A stretch of DNA of 64,000 bases. Origin: Vicinamibacteria bacterium (GTDB taxonomy: Bacteria > Acidobacteriota > Vicinamibacteria > Fen-336). Position numbers and translations under genes: made by a program. Under the pieces are notes generated by a model that was given only the letters and a program-made list of their open reading frames with translations, searched no databases and was not told the origin of the DNA. Within the stretch, counting starts at the first letter, position 1; every line of letters begins with the position of its first letter. Location: positions 94,651 to 158,650 of the forward strand of contig JAMQGV010000044.1 of the NCBI GenBank assembly GCA_025994075.1, in the 5' to 3' direction. Shown here one piece after another: positions 25,137 through 34,598 of this stretch.

Positions 25137-26228
25137 GTGAACCGGACCCTATCGGTCGTGCCCGCCCTCGCCGTCCTTCTCGCCGCCTGTGGGGGGCAGG
25201 CGCCTCCGCCCGGCGGACCGCCCGCGATGCCCGTCGAAATCGTGACCCTGGCGCCGCGGGCGGTCGAGCAGACGACCGAGTTCGTGGGCACGGTCCTCTC
25301 GCGCCGCTCGACGGCCGTGCAGCCGCAGGTCGAAGGCTTCCTGACCCGCATCCTGGTCCGCTCGGGGCAGCGGGTGGAGGCCGGGGCCCCGCTGATGGAG
25401 GTCGACCCGCGCCGGCAGGCGGCGACGGTGGCGAGCCTCGAGTCGCAGCGCGCGAGCCGCGAGGCGGAGCTGCAGCTCGCCCGCCAGGACGCGGCGCGGG
25501 TGGCCAAGCTGCACGCGGCCGGCGCGGCCAGCCTGGCGCAGAAGGAGCAGGCGGACACGGCGCTGCAGACCGCCGAGGCGCGGCTGGCGGCGGCCGAGGC
25601 GCAGCTCGCCGAGCAGCGCGTCGAACTCGGCTACCACACCGTGACCTCGCCCGTGGCCGGCGTCGTCGGCGACATCCCGCTGCGGGTCGGCGACAGCGTC
25701 ACCAAGTCCACGGTGCTGACGACGCTCGACCAGGCCGGCGGGCTCGAGGCCTACGTCAACGTCCCGGTGCAGCAGGCGCCCCGGCTGCGCACGGGGCTCG
25801 TCGTGCACCTGGTCGACGACGCCGGGCGCGACCTGGCGTCGACCCGGATCTCGTTCGTCTCCCCGTCCGTGGAGGCCGACACCCAGTCGGTGCTGGTCAA
25901 GGCGCCGCTGGACGCGGGCCAGGGCTTCCGCACCGGCCAGTTCGTGCGCGCCCGCATCGTGTGGTCGGCCGAGCCGTCGCTGACCGTGCCGCTGCTGGCG
26001 GTCAGCCGCGTCGGCGGCCAGCACTTCGCCTTCGTCGCGGTCGACGAAGGGGGCCAGACGCTCGCGCGCCAGCGGCAGGTCACGCTCGGAGCGGTCGTCG
26101 GCAACGACTACGTGCTGGAGTCGGGGTTGCAGGCGGGCGAGCGCCTGATCGTCGCGGGGATCCAGAAGATCGGCGACGGTTCGCCCGTCCAGGTCAAGCT
26201 GGCCGGCGACGGGACGCGGGGCGAGTAA
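25137..26228 (+). CDS. RND efflux periplasmic adaptor (membrane fusion protein)
   Basis: 363 aa. A lipoprotein signal with lipobox LLAAC (Cys near residue 18) anchors it to the inner membrane. FVGTVLSRRSTAVQPQVEGF starts the beta-barrel/lipoyl half, residues about 95-160 form the alpha hairpin (AELQLARQDAARVAKLHAAG), and LGYHTVTSPVAGVVGDIPLR closes the lipoyl motif. It links the RND pump to TolC. GTG start with GGAGG 6 nt upstream. The stop abuts the GTG of the pump gene. Confidence 0.9.
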   Translation: MNRTLSVVPALAVLLAACGGQAPPPGGPPAMPVEIVTLAPRAVEQTTEFVGTVLSRRSTAVQPQVEGFLTRILVRSGQRVEAGAPLMEVDPRRQAATVASLESQRASREAELQLARQDAARVAKLHAAGAASLAQKEQADTALQTAEARLAAAEAQLAEQRVELGYHTVTSPVAGVVGDIPLRVGDSVTKSTVLTTLDQAGGLEAYVNVPVQQAPRLRTGLVVHLVDDAGRDLASTRISFVSPSVEADTQSVLVKAPLDAGQGFRTGQFVRARIVWSAEPSLTVPLLAVSRVGGQHFAFVAVDEGGQTLARQRQVTLGAVVGNDYVLESGLQAGERLIVAGIQKIGDGSPVQVKLAGDGTRGE

Positions 26229-29200
26229 GTGTTCTCCGACGTCTTCATTCGCCGTCCGATCCTGGCCACGGTCTGCTCGCTGCTGATCATCCTGGCGGGC
26301 GCCATCTGCATCCCGCTGCTGCCGATCGCCCGCTACCCCGACCTGGCGCCGCCGTCGGTGACGATCACCGCCATCTACACCGGCGCCGACGCCCAGGCGG
26401 TCGAGACGGCCGTGACCACGCCGATCGAGCAGGTGGTCAACGGCGTCGAGGGCATGACGTACATCCAGTCCTCGTCGACCAACAGCGGTTTCGCGACCAT
26501 CAACGTCTTCTTCGACATCGGCCGCGACCCCGACCTGGCCGCGGTCGACGTCCAGAACCGGGTCAACCAGGTGCTGGGCCGGCTGCCGGCCGAGGTGCGC
26601 ACGACGGGCGTCACCGTCACCAAGAACACCGCCGGCTTCATGGGCGGCCTCGGCTTCTTCTCGAAGGACAACCGCTACAGCGCGCAGTTCATCTCCAACT
26701 ACGTCGACCTCTACGTGCGCGACGCGATCAAGCGCGTGCCCGGCGTCGGCAACGTGATCATCTTCGGCGAGCGCAAGTACGCGATGCGGCTGTGGCTCGA
26801 CCCGGGCCGGCTGGCCGCCCGCGGCCTGACCGCCGGCGACGTGGTGCGCGCGCTGCGCGAGCAGAACCTGCAGGTGGCGGCGGGCGCGATCGGCGACGCC
26901 CCGGCCGACGCCGACCAGATGTACAGCATCAGCGTGCGCGCGCTGGGGCGGCTGACCGAGGTCTCCCAGTTCGAGGACGTGGTGCTGAAGGCGGGCCGCG
27001 GCGCGGCGCTCGTCCGCGTGCGCGACGTCGGCCGCGCGGAGCTCGGCGCCGAGACCTACTCCTCGAACCTGCGCTTCGTCGGCCTCGAGGCCTCGGGCAT
27101 GGGCATCCAGCTCCTGCCCAGCGCCAACGCGCTGGCCGTCTACGACGGCGTGATGAAGGAGATGGCGCGGCTCGAGAAGTCGTTCCCGCCGGGGCTCGAG
27201 TGGCGGCTGGCCTTCGACAACGTCGGCGTCGTGCGCGAGTCGATCGTCGAGGTGCTGAAGACGCTGGTCGAGGCGATCGTGCTGGTCGTGCTGGTGATGT
27301 TCCTGTTCCTGCAGAACTGGCGCAGCACGCTGATCCCGGCGCTGACCATCCCCGTCTCGCTGGTCGGCACCTTCGCCTTCGTCAAGCTGTTCGACTTCTC
27401 GATCAACACGCTGACCCTGTTCGGCATCGTGCTGGCCACCGGCATCGTGGTCGACGACGCGATCGTCGTGATCGAGAACGTCGAGCGCCACATCACGACC
27501 TACCGCAAGTCCGCGTTCCAGGCGGCGGTCGACGCGATGCGCGAGGTGTTCGGCGCGGTGATCGTGATCGGCGTGGTGCTGGTGGCGGTGTTCGTGCCGG
27601 TCGCCTTCTTCCCGGGCACCACCGGCCGGCTCTACCAGCAGTTCTCGCTGACGATCGCCTTCGCCGTGATCCTCTCGGTGTTCAACGCGGTGACGCTGAC
27701 GCCGGCGCTGTCGGCGCTGCTGCTCGACAAGGAGAGCCACACCCACGGCCGCTTCTTCAGCGCGGTCAACCGCGTGATCGAGTCCGGCACGGCCGGCTAC
27801 GTCTCGCTGCTGCGCCGGCTGCTCGACCGCCGCGCGCTGATGCTCGGGCTGTTCGCGGGCGGGCTCGCGCTCACGGTGTGGCTGTTCCGGGTGACGCCCA
27901 CGGCGTTCGTGCCCGAGGAGGACGAGGGCTACTTCATCACCGTGATGCAGGGCCCGCCGGGGGCCTCGCTCGAGTACACGACGGAGATCGCCAAGCAGGC
28001 GGAGAAGATCCTGTTCGCCGACCGCGACATCATGAGCGCCTTCGCGGTGGTCGGCTTCAGCTTCAGCGGCGCCGCGCCCAACAACGGCCTGATCTTCACC
28101 CGCCTCAAGCCCTACGAGGAGCGCGAGGGCAAGGAGCACTCGCTGAACGCCGTGCTCGACCGCATCCGCGGCCCGCTGATGTCGATCCCGGGCGCGATGG
28201 TGATCCCGTTCGCGCCGCCGGGCATCCAGGGGCTGTCGACGTTCGGCGGCTTCCAGTACCACCTGCTCGACCAGACCGGCGGCCCCGTCGACGGCCTCTC
28301 GGACGCGCTGCAGGGCTTCCTCGGCCGTGCGCGACAGGAGCCGCGGGTGGTCGGCCTGTTCTCCAGCTTCCGCGCCAGCGATCCGCAGCTGCAGGTCGAG
28401 ATCGACCGCGACCGCGCGCGCAGTCTCGACCTGCCGCTCTCGGAGGTGACGGACGCGATGCAGGTCTTCCTCGGCTCGGCCTACGTCAACGACTTCGACT
28501 TCGCCAACCGCTCGTACCGCGTCTACGTGCAGGCCGACAAGGCGTTCCGCTCCGACCCGGCCGACCTGCGCCAGCTCTACGCCCGCAACGAGGCTGGCGA
28601 GATGGTGTCGCTCGACAACGTCGTGCGCGTCAGGGAGACGACCGCGCCGCAGGTGATCAGCCACTTCAACCTGTTCCGCTCGGCCGAGATCAACGGCGTG
28701 GCGGCGCCCGGCTTCAGTTCCGGTGACGCGCTGAAGGCGATGGAGGAACTCTCGCGCGAGGCGCTGCCGCCCGGGTTCGACTTCGCCTGGTCCGGCCAGT
28801 CGCTCGAAGAGGTGAAGGCCGGGCGCCAGACCGTGTTCATCTTCCTGCTCAGCCTGCTGATCGTGTACCTGGTGCTGGCCGGCCAGTACGAGAGCTGGGT
28901 GCTGCCCTTCATCATCCTGCTCGGCGTGCCGCTGGCCGTGATCGGCGGGCTCGGCGCCCAGTGGCTGCGCGGGTTGACCAACGACGTGTTCTGCCAGGTC
29001 GGGCTCGTGATGCTGATCGGCCTCGCCGCCAAGAACTCGATCCTGATCGTCGAGTTCGCCGAGCAGCTCCGGGCCCAGGGCCTCGGCATCGAGGAGGCGG
29101 CACTCGAGGCCGGCCGCATCCGGCTGCGGCCGATCCTGATGACCTCGTTCGCGCTGATCCTCGGCGTGCTGCCGCTGGCGCTCGCGACCGGCGCCGGCGC

Positions 29201-29375
29201 CGGCGCCCGCAACTCGGTCGGCACGTCGGTCGCGGGCGGCATGCTCGCCTCGACCGTGCTGTCGATCTTCTTCATCCCGGTGCTCTACGTGATCGTCCGC
29301 CGGCTGGCCCCGGGCAAGATCCGCGGTGCACCGGCCGAAGGCGCCGAGGCCGTCGAAGGAGGCACCCATGCGTGA
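26229..29375 (+). CDS. RND multidrug efflux pump (HAE-1/AcrB type)
   Basis: 1048 aa, the family's usual length. N-terminal FIRRPILATVCSLLIILAG is TM1. Two large periplasmic loops follow (about 35-335 and 555-860). TM4 has the proton-relay Asp pair in GIVLATGIVVDDAIVVIENVE. The C-terminal GLAAKNSILIVEFAEQL and GVLPLALATGAGAGARNSVG carry the TM10-11 residues. It exports lipophilic compounds with proton antiport. Starts at GTG directly after the adaptor's TAA, and its 3' end overlaps the TolC gene start by 8 nt. Host-like composition. Confidence 0.95.
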   Translation: MFSDVFIRRPILATVCSLLIILAGAICIPLLPIARYPDLAPPSVTITAIYTGADAQAVETAVTTPIEQVVNGVEGMTYIQSSSTNSGFATINVFFDIGRDPDLAAVDVQNRVNQVLGRLPAEVRTTGVTVTKNTAGFMGGLGFFSKDNRYSAQFISNYVDLYVRDAIKRVPGVGNVIIFGERKYAMRLWLDPGRLAARGLTAGDVVRALREQNLQVAAGAIGDAPADADQMYSISVRALGRLTEVSQFEDVVLKAGRGAALVRVRDVGRAELGAETYSSNLRFVGLEASGMGIQLLPSANALAVYDGVMKEMARLEKSFPPGLEWRLAFDNVGVVRESIVEVLKTLVEAIVLVVLVMFLFLQNWRSTLIPALTIPVSLVGTFAFVKLFDFSINTLTLFGIVLATGIVVDDAIVVIENVERHITTYRKSAFQAAVDAMREVFGAVIVIGVVLVAVFVPVAFFPGTTGRLYQQFSLTIAFAVILSVFNAVTLTPALSALLLDKESHTHGRFFSAVNRVIESGTAGYVSLLRRLLDRRALMLGLFAGGLALTVWLFRVTPTAFVPEEDEGYFITVMQGPPGASLEYTTEIAKQAEKILFADRDIMSAFAVVGFSFSGAAPNNGLIFTRLKPYEEREGKEHSLNAVLDRIRGPLMSIPGAMVIPFAPPGIQGLSTFGGFQYHLLDQTGGPVDGLSDALQGFLGRARQEPRVVGLFSSFRASDPQLQVEIDRDRARSLDLPLSEVTDAMQVFLGSAYVNDFDFANRSYRVYVQADKAFRSDPADLRQLYARNEAGEMVSLDNVVRVRETTAPQVISHFNLFRSAEINGVAAPGFSSGDALKAMEELSREALPPGFDFAWSGQSLEEVKAGRQTVFIFLLSLLIVYLVLAGQYESWVLPFIILLGVPLAVIGGLGAQWLRGLTNDVFCQVGLVMLIGLAAKNSILIVEFAEQLRAQGLGIEEAALEAGRIRLRPILMTSFALILGVLPLALATGAGAGARNSVGTSVAGGMLASTVLSIFFIPVLYVIVRRLAPGKIRGAPAEGAEAVEGGTHA

Positions 29376-30630
29376 GCGATCCTTCGCAGCGCCGCTGCTG
29401 ATCGCGGCTGCGCTCTGCGCCGGCCCGGTTCTGGCGCAGGAGCCCGAGGCCGTCACCTTCGAGCAGGCGGTGGCGCGCGCGCTGGAGCGCAACCCGTCGG
29501 CCGTGCAGGCCGGGCTCGCGGTCGAGCGCGCCCGCGCCCTGCTCGACGAGGCGAAGTCCGTGTTCCGGCCCCAGCTCCACGCCTCGGTCGGGCGCACGAT
29601 CCTCGACGACGCCCGCGGCTTCGACGACAACGTGACCCAGCCGAAGGAGCAGTGGGCGCTCTCGGGCACGGCCTCGTTCGCGTTCCTCGCGCCGGCGCGC
29701 TGGGCGGCGAAGAGCCAGGCGGGCGATCGCCTCGGCCTCGCGCGGCTCTCGGCCGAGGAGGTCCGCAGGCAGGTGGCGCTGCTGGCCGGGCAGGCCCACA
29801 TCGCGGCGCTCGGCGCCGGCCGCCAGCTCGCCATTGCGGAGCGCACGCTGGAGACGGCGCGCGCGCTCGAGGCGCACGCCCGCACCCGCTTCGACGCGGG
29901 ACAGGGCACGCGGCTCGACCTCGTGCGCGCGACGCAGGAGCGGGCGACTGCCGAGCAACGCGCGCAGGCGGCGCAGCTCGCGCTGGCGCGCAGCCGCGAG
30001 GCGCTCGGCATCGCGCTGTTCGCCGATGCACCTCTGGCTGCCGTGGGCGAGCCCGAGCTGCGGCCCGCGGACGCGGCCGACGGCTCGATCGAGGCGCGGC
30101 CCGACGTGCGCCTCGCGGAGGCCGAGCTGCGCGCCGCGGAACGGATCGCGGGCGACGTGTGGAAGTCCTGGGTGCCGGAGGGCGTGGCCTCGTTCACGCC
30201 GCGCCACGTCAGCCCGGCCGGGCTGTTCGAGCCGGCCAGCACCTGGCGCGCCACGTTCGAGCTGCAGATCCCGATCTACGACGGGACCCTGGGCTCGACG
30301 CGCCGCCTGCGCAATGCGGAGCGCGACGGCGCGCGGGTGCGGCTGGAGGCGGCGCGGCAGCAGGCGCGCTCCGAGGCGCGGCTGGCGCACGAGGCGGTCC
30401 GCCGCAACGAGCAGATCGTGGCCACCAGCCGCGTCGCCGCCGAGAGCGCGGGTGAGGCGCTGCGCATCACCGAGGTCGCCTGGCGCGAGGGCGCCACCAG
30501 CAACCTCGAGCTGGTCCAGGCCCAGCAGGGCGCGCGCATCGCGGAGGGCGTGCTGGCGCTGGCGGAAGACGCCCTGCGTCGCGCCCGCCTCGAGCTGCTG
30601 GTCGCCCTCGGCCAGTTCCCGGCTCAATAG
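29368..30630 (+). CDS. TolC-family outer membrane efflux protein
   Basis: 420 aa. A signal peptide ends near ALCAGPVLAQ. Two repeated OEP halves (about 30-215 and 225-415) are rich in Ala/Arg/Glu heptads, with the typical LERNPSAVQAGLAVERARA and FELQIPIYDGTLGSTRRL segments. It forms the outer-membrane duct of the pump encoded upstream. ATG 29368, with GGAGG 7-11 nt upstream, lies inside the pump gene's end. No regulator gene is attached to this operon. Confidence 0.92.
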   Translation: MRERSFAAPLLIAAALCAGPVLAQEPEAVTFEQAVARALERNPSAVQAGLAVERARALLDEAKSVFRPQLHASVGRTILDDARGFDDNVTQPKEQWALSGTASFAFLAPARWAAKSQAGDRLGLARLSAEEVRRQVALLAGQAHIAALGAGRQLAIAERTLETARALEAHARTRFDAGQGTRLDLVRATQERATAEQRAQAAQLALARSREALGIALFADAPLAAVGEPELRPADAADGSIEARPDVRLAEAELRAAERIAGDVWKSWVPEGVASFTPRHVSPAGLFEPASTWRATFELQIPIYDGTLGSTRRLRNAERDGARVRLEAARQQARSEARLAHEAVRRNEQIVATSRVAAESAGEALRITEVAWREGATSNLELVQAQQGARIAEGVLALAEDALRRARLELLVALGQFPAQ

Positions 30631-30684
30631 CGGACTGGGGCATCGATCGGTCTCGCGTGCTACGCTGAATCGATCGAGGTGGAG

Positions 30685-30894
30685 ATGGCCGAGACCGTGT
30701 CCGTGTCGCCGAAGTTCCAGGTCGTGATCCCGAAGGCCGTGCGGGAGTCGATGGGCCTCGCGCCCGGCCAGAGGCTGCACGTGTTCCGCCACGAGAACCG
30801 GATCGAGCTGATCCCGGTCGAGCCGCTGAAGAAGTTGCGCGGGTTCGTGCGCGGGATCGACACCAGCGTGCCCCGCGACGAAGACCGGGTGTGA
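30685..30894 (+). CDS. AbrB/MazE-type antitoxin
   Basis: 69 aa from ATG 30685 (GTG 30679 is an alternative). VSPKFQVVIPKAVRESMGLAPGQ is the swapped-hairpin AbrB/SpoVT DNA-binding domain (family pattern V-T-x-K-G-Q-V-x-I-P-k-x-x-R). The C-terminal 25 residues (LKKLRGFVRGIDTSVPRDED) are the toxin-binding tail. It probably represses its own promoter; GTGTGA overlaps the toxin start, so the pair is co-translated. Confidence 0.88.
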   Translation: MAETVSVSPKFQVVIPKAVRESMGLAPGQRLHVFRHENRIELIPVEPLKKLRGFVRGIDTSVPRDEDRV

Positions 30895-31265
30895 ACGTCG
30901 TCGACTCGAGCGCCTGGCTCGAGTACTTCGCGGACGGCCCGAACGCCGCGTTCTTCGCGCCCGCGATCGAGGATCCGCGGCGCCTGGTGGTGCCCTCGAT
31001 CTGCCTGGTCGAGGTGTTCCGCCGGTTGATGCAGCAGGTGGGCGTGGAAGCCGCGCTGCGCGCGACCGCGGCGATGCAGTCGGGCGAAGTCGTCGCGCTC
31101 GACGCCGCGCTGTCGCGCGACGCCGGCCGGGTCGGGGTCGAACGGCGGCTGGCGCTGGCGGACAGCATCGTGCTGGCGACCGCGCTGTCGCGCGACGCCT
31201 TCCTCTGGACCCAGGACGCGAACTTCGAGGGCTATCCGAAACTGCGCTTTCGCGCGAAGGCCTAG
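30891..31265 (+). CDS. VapC-like PIN-domain toxin
   Basis: 124 aa. The PIN RNase acidic residues are in NVVDSSAWLEYF (Asp5), VPSICLVEVFRRL (Glu), and LALADSIVLATAL (Asp), with FLWTQDANFEGY near the end. VapC proteins cleave specific tRNA or rRNA when free of antitoxin. GTG start overlaps the antitoxin stop. Its 3' end faces the acyltransferase gene with only 22 bp between them. Confidence 0.88.
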   Translation: MNVVDSSAWLEYFADGPNAAFFAPAIEDPRRLVVPSICLVEVFRRLMQQVGVEAALRATAAMQSGEVVALDAALSRDAGRVGVERRLALADSIVLATALSRDAFLWTQDANFEGYPKLRFRAKA

Positions 31266-31287
31266 AAGGTCGGCTTCTCGCTGCCGG

Positions 31288-31950
31288 TCAGGCCGGGACG
31301 GCCGGGTTCGGGGGCGCCGGGAGCGGGCGGATCGGGGACTGGAGTTCCGGGTACTTCGGCTTGATGTGGGCGTAGGCCGCGGCGAAGAGCGGGAAGTCGC
31401 GCTCGATGTCGCCGGTCGGGTGGATCACGCCCGGCAGGATGCCGCCGGTCTTCGTGCCGTAGTCGATGTAACCGCAGACGATCGGCACCTGCGCTTCCAC
31501 CGCCATCCAGTAGAAGCCCGACTTCCAGCCCTCGGTCAGGCGGCGCGTGCCTTCCGGTGCGACACCGAGCAGGAAGCGGTCCGACGAGCGGAACCACGCC
31601 GCCGCCTGCTGCACGACGTTCCGCCGCTCGGAGCGGTACACGGGGACGGCGCCGAGGCCGCGCATCAGCCAGCCGAGCGGCCACTGGAACATCTGGTGCT
31701 TGCCGAGGAAGCGCAGGTCGAGGCCGAGCAGCGAGGCGCAGCCGAGCATCCAGAAGCCGTCCCAGTAGGACGTGTGCGGCGCGCAGATCATTACGTACTT
31801 GGGCACGCCGGGCGGCGGACCGCCGACGGCGCGCCAGCCGGTCGCCCAGAACACCAGCCGGGCGAGCGCGCGGATCAGGCGGGTCTGGATCAGGGGGTTG
31901 CGCGGCGGCTCCTGCGCGGGAGCCGCGGGCTCCCGGTCGGTGTTCGTCAT
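31288..31950 (-). CDS. Lysophospholipid/1-acyl-glycerol-3-phosphate acyltransferase-like
   Basis: 220 aa. APHTSYWDGF is the acyltransferase H-x4-D block (here HTSYWD). LGAVPVYRSERR and VAPEGTRRLTEGWKSGFYW give the later P-E-G-T-R substrate block, and QVPIVCGYIDY the last. No strong transmembrane helix, although residues 25-40 are hydrophobic. Likely transfers acyl chains to a glycerolipid at the inner membrane. ATG 31950 has GGAGAGAA about 8-12 nt upstream; an ATG seven codons earlier is possible. Confidence 0.82.
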   Translation of the reverse strand: MTNTDREPAAPAQEPPRNPLIQTRLIRALARLVFWATGWRAVGGPPPGVPKYVMICAPHTSYWDGFWMLGCASLLGLDLRFLGKHQMFQWPLGWLMRGLGAVPVYRSERRNVVQQAAAWFRSSDRFLLGVAPEGTRRLTEGWKSGFYWMAVEAQVPIVCGYIDYGTKTGGILPGVIHPTGDIERDFPLFAAAYAHIKPKYPELQSPIRPLPAPPNPAVPA

Positions 31951-31997
31951 CGGCGTTCTCTCCGCCGCCATCCTACGACAGGCCGCACCCGCGTTCG

Positions 31998-34598
31998 TCA
32001 GCCGGCGAGGTCGTGCAGGGCCGAAGCCGTCACCTGCTGCTTCACCGAGCGGTAGCGCGCCCACGGGTCGGCGCTGCGGCCCGCGGCCTGCTCCAGGACC
32101 CGCAGCGGGACCTCGGCCACGGTGAAGTCGGCCGGGCCGGAGAGGCGGTCGAGCTCGTCCCACTCGACGGGGACCGAGACCGGCGCGCCGGGCTTCGCGC
32201 GCGTCGAGAAGACGCCGACCGCGTTGGCCCCGCGCACGTTGCGCAGGTAGTCGACGAACACCTTGCCCTTGCGCTGCGCCTTCGCGATGTTGGCCGTGAA
32301 GGTGCCCGGCTCGTCGCGGGCGAGCCGCAGCGCGATCGCGCGGCTGAAGGCCTCGACGTCCTCCCACGCGAGCTGCGGCTCGAGCGGCACGCACACGTGC
32401 AGCCCCTTGCCGCCGGTCGTCTTCACGAAGCTCTCTAGGCCGAGCCGCCGCAGCAGCGCGCGCACGGCGCGGGCCGCCGCCGCCGTGCGCGAAAAAGGCA
32501 GCGCCTCGTCGGGGTCGAGGTCGAGGATGAACTGGTCCGGCTGGTCGATCGCCGCGATCCGCGAGTTCCACGGGTGGACCTCGAGGATGCCGGCCTGGGC
32601 GAGCGCGACCAGCCCGGGCACCGAGTCGACGAACAGGTGCTCCTCCTGGCGGCCGGGCGGCGAGTGCCGGCGGATCTGGGGCGGGGTCCAGAAGCCCGAC
32701 TTCTTCTGGTAGAAGGTCTCGCCGTCGATGCCGTCCGGGCAGCGCACGAGCGTCAGCGGCCGGCCCTCGAGGTGGGGCAGCACCTGCTCCGCGAGGGTGA
32801 CGTAGTAGAGCGCCAGGTCCAGCTTGGTGAAGCCGAGGTCGGGCCAGTAGATGCGGTCGGGGTGGGTGAGCCGCACGCCGAGCAGCTCGACGACCTGCTC
32901 GCCGCCGGCGGTGGTGGTCCGCGTCGCGTGGGAGCGCAGCGCCTCCCACGGCCGGCCCGCGGCGACCGTGTCGACGCCGCCACCCTCGACCGCTCCCGGC
33001 CGCTCGCGAACGACGTGGCGCGCGAACCGATCGTCGCGCAGGCCGAGGAACACGGGCTGGCGGAGGCGGCCGTCGTCGGTCCACTGGGTGAACTCGACCT
33101 GACAGACGAGTTCCGGTTCGGCCCACTGCGAGTCGCGCGCCCAGTCCGGTGGCACGGCGACGAACGGGGACGCGTCGCGGCGCCGTGCCTGCAGCCGCCG
33201 CAGCAGGTCCTCCACCACGCGCTCGGCGAGCCCCGAGCCGACCTTGCCCGCGTAGACGAACTGCTCGCCCTCCCAGAAACCGACGTGGAGCGCGCCGATC
33301 GAGTCGCGGCCGTCCGAGGGCCGCGTCCAGCCGCCGATCACGAACTCCTGGCTGAGGCGGCACTTCGACTTCAGCCAGTCGCCGCCGCGCCCCGCGCGGT
33401 ACGGCGCGTCGGCGCGCTTGCTGATCACGCCCTCGAGCCCGGCCTGGCGGACCTGCTCCCAGAACGCCGGGCCCTGGCCGCGCACGTGGTCGCTGTAGCG
33501 CAGCGTCTCCGGCGCGCCCTCGAGCAGCCGCCGCAGCACTTCCTTGCGCTCGGCCAGCGGCACGGCGTGCAGGTTCCAGCCGTCGAGGTGGAGCAGGTCG
33601 AAGACGAAGTAGAAGAGCGGCGCCGCGTTGTCGGCGCGGCGCTGCAGGGCCTCGAAGCTGGTCGCCCCGCCGGGCAGCACGGCGGCGACCTCGCCGTCGA
33701 GCAGCGCCGTGCCCGCCGGCAGCCGGCCGACGGCGCGCGCGACCTGCGGGAACTCCTTCGTCCAGTCCTTGCCGTTGCGGGACACGAGCCGCACCTCGCC
33801 TTCGTCGAGGCGGGCGACGATGCGGTAGCCGTCGTGCTTGATCTCGTGCAGCCAGCCGTCGCCGTCCGGCGGCGCCTCGGCGACGGTCGCCAGCGCCAGC
33901 GGCTGCGTGCGCGGCATCGTCGCGCGCGCCGCACCCGGCAACTCTGCCAGGCGCAGCCGCGCCCCGCCTTCACCGGGGGCCGGGCCGCCGGGGCCGACCT
34001 CGACGCCGGGCCGCACGGGTTTCGAGTGCCACAGCCGGTCGCGCTCGGCCGCGACCTCCGCGAGGCCGCGCCCGCTGGCGACGCTCTCGGGGCGCTCGGC
34101 GATCACGTCGTAGTCGACCAGGCTGCGGGCGTGCTCGTCCTTGTCCTTGACCAGGAGCCACGCCTTCGGGTCGTCGCCCTTGATGCGGACCAGCGCCCAC
34201 TTGCCCTGCAGCTTCTCGCCGTGGAGCAGGAACTTGAGCTCGCCCTTCTTCAGCGCCGGCCCGGGCTCGATCACCGGCTCCCAGGTGCCGCGGTCCCACA
34301 AGACGACCGTGCCGGCGCCGTACTCGCCGCTCGGGATCACGCCCTCGAAGCCGCCGTACTCGACGGGGTGGTCCTCGACGTGCATCGCCAGCCGCTTCTC
34401 GCGCGGGTCGAAGGACGGCCCCTTGGGGACCGCCCAGCTCAGCAGCACGCCGTCGAGTTCGAGCCGGAAGTCGTAGTGGAGCCGCGAGGCCGCGTGCTTC
34501 TGGATGCAATACGAGAAGCCGCCCGGGGCCTTCGCCTCGCCCGGCGGCTCGGGCGTCTTGGTGAAGTCGCGCTTGCGGTTGTACTCCTCGAGCGGCAT
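31998..34598 (-). CDS. ligD: Multifunctional ATP-dependent DNA ligase LigD (PE-LIG-POL)
   Basis: 866 aa with all three LigD domains. Phosphoesterase at about 1-185: YCIQKHAASRLHYDFRLE, HPVEYGGFEGVIPSGEYGAG. ATP ligase at about 235-540: KHDGYR with nucleotidyl Lys254, DGEVAAV, GLEGVISKR, WLKSKC. Primase-polymerase at about 560-860: LTHPDRIYWP, LILDLDPDEALPFS-type catalytic Asp pair, TTGGKGLHVCVPL. LigD seals double-strand breaks by non-homologous end joining with Ku. No ku gene is in the window. ATG 34598 overlaps the stop of the upstream gene by 1 nt (TGATG), with GGAG 7 nt before it. Confidence 0.95.
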   Translation of the reverse strand: MPLEEYNRKRDFTKTPEPPGEAKAPGGFSYCIQKHAASRLHYDFRLELDGVLLSWAVPKGPSFDPREKRLAMHVEDHPVEYGGFEGVIPSGEYGAGTVVLWDRGTWEPVIEPGPALKKGELKFLLHGEKLQGKWALVRIKGDDPKAWLLVKDKDEHARSLVDYDVIAERPESVASGRGLAEVAAERDRLWHSKPVRPGVEVGPGGPAPGEGGARLRLAELPGAARATMPRTQPLALATVAEAPPDGDGWLHEIKHDGYRIVARLDEGEVRLVSRNGKDWTKEFPQVARAVGRLPAGTALLDGEVAAVLPGGATSFEALQRRADNAAPLFYFVFDLLHLDGWNLHAVPLAERKEVLRRLLEGAPETLRYSDHVRGQGPAFWEQVRQAGLEGVISKRADAPYRAGRGGDWLKSKCRLSQEFVIGGWTRPSDGRDSIGALHVGFWEGEQFVYAGKVGSGLAERVVEDLLRRLQARRRDASPFVAVPPDWARDSQWAEPELVCQVEFTQWTDDGRLRQPVFLGLRDDRFARHVVRERPGAVEGGGVDTVAAGRPWEALRSHATRTTTAGGEQVVELLGVRLTHPDRIYWPDLGFTKLDLALYYVTLAEQVLPHLEGRPLTLVRCPDGIDGETFYQKKSGFWTPPQIRRHSPPGRQEEHLFVDSVPGLVALAQAGILEVHPWNSRIAAIDQPDQFILDLDPDEALPFSRTAAAARAVRALLRRLGLESFVKTTGGKGLHVCVPLEPQLAWEDVEAFSRAIALRLARDEPGTFTANIAKAQRKGKVFVDYLRNVRGANAVGVFSTRAKPGAPVSVPVEWDELDRLSGPADFTVAEVPLRVLEQAAGRSADPWARYRSVKQQVTASALHDLAG

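Noticed and set aside
25149..30254. Antisense frame of 1701 codons opposite the RND efflux operon
   Set aside because: Its composition (His/Gln/Arg/Asp-rich, no family motif) is that of a shadow frame in high-GC DNA. The plus strand encodes three complete, recognisable efflux proteins.
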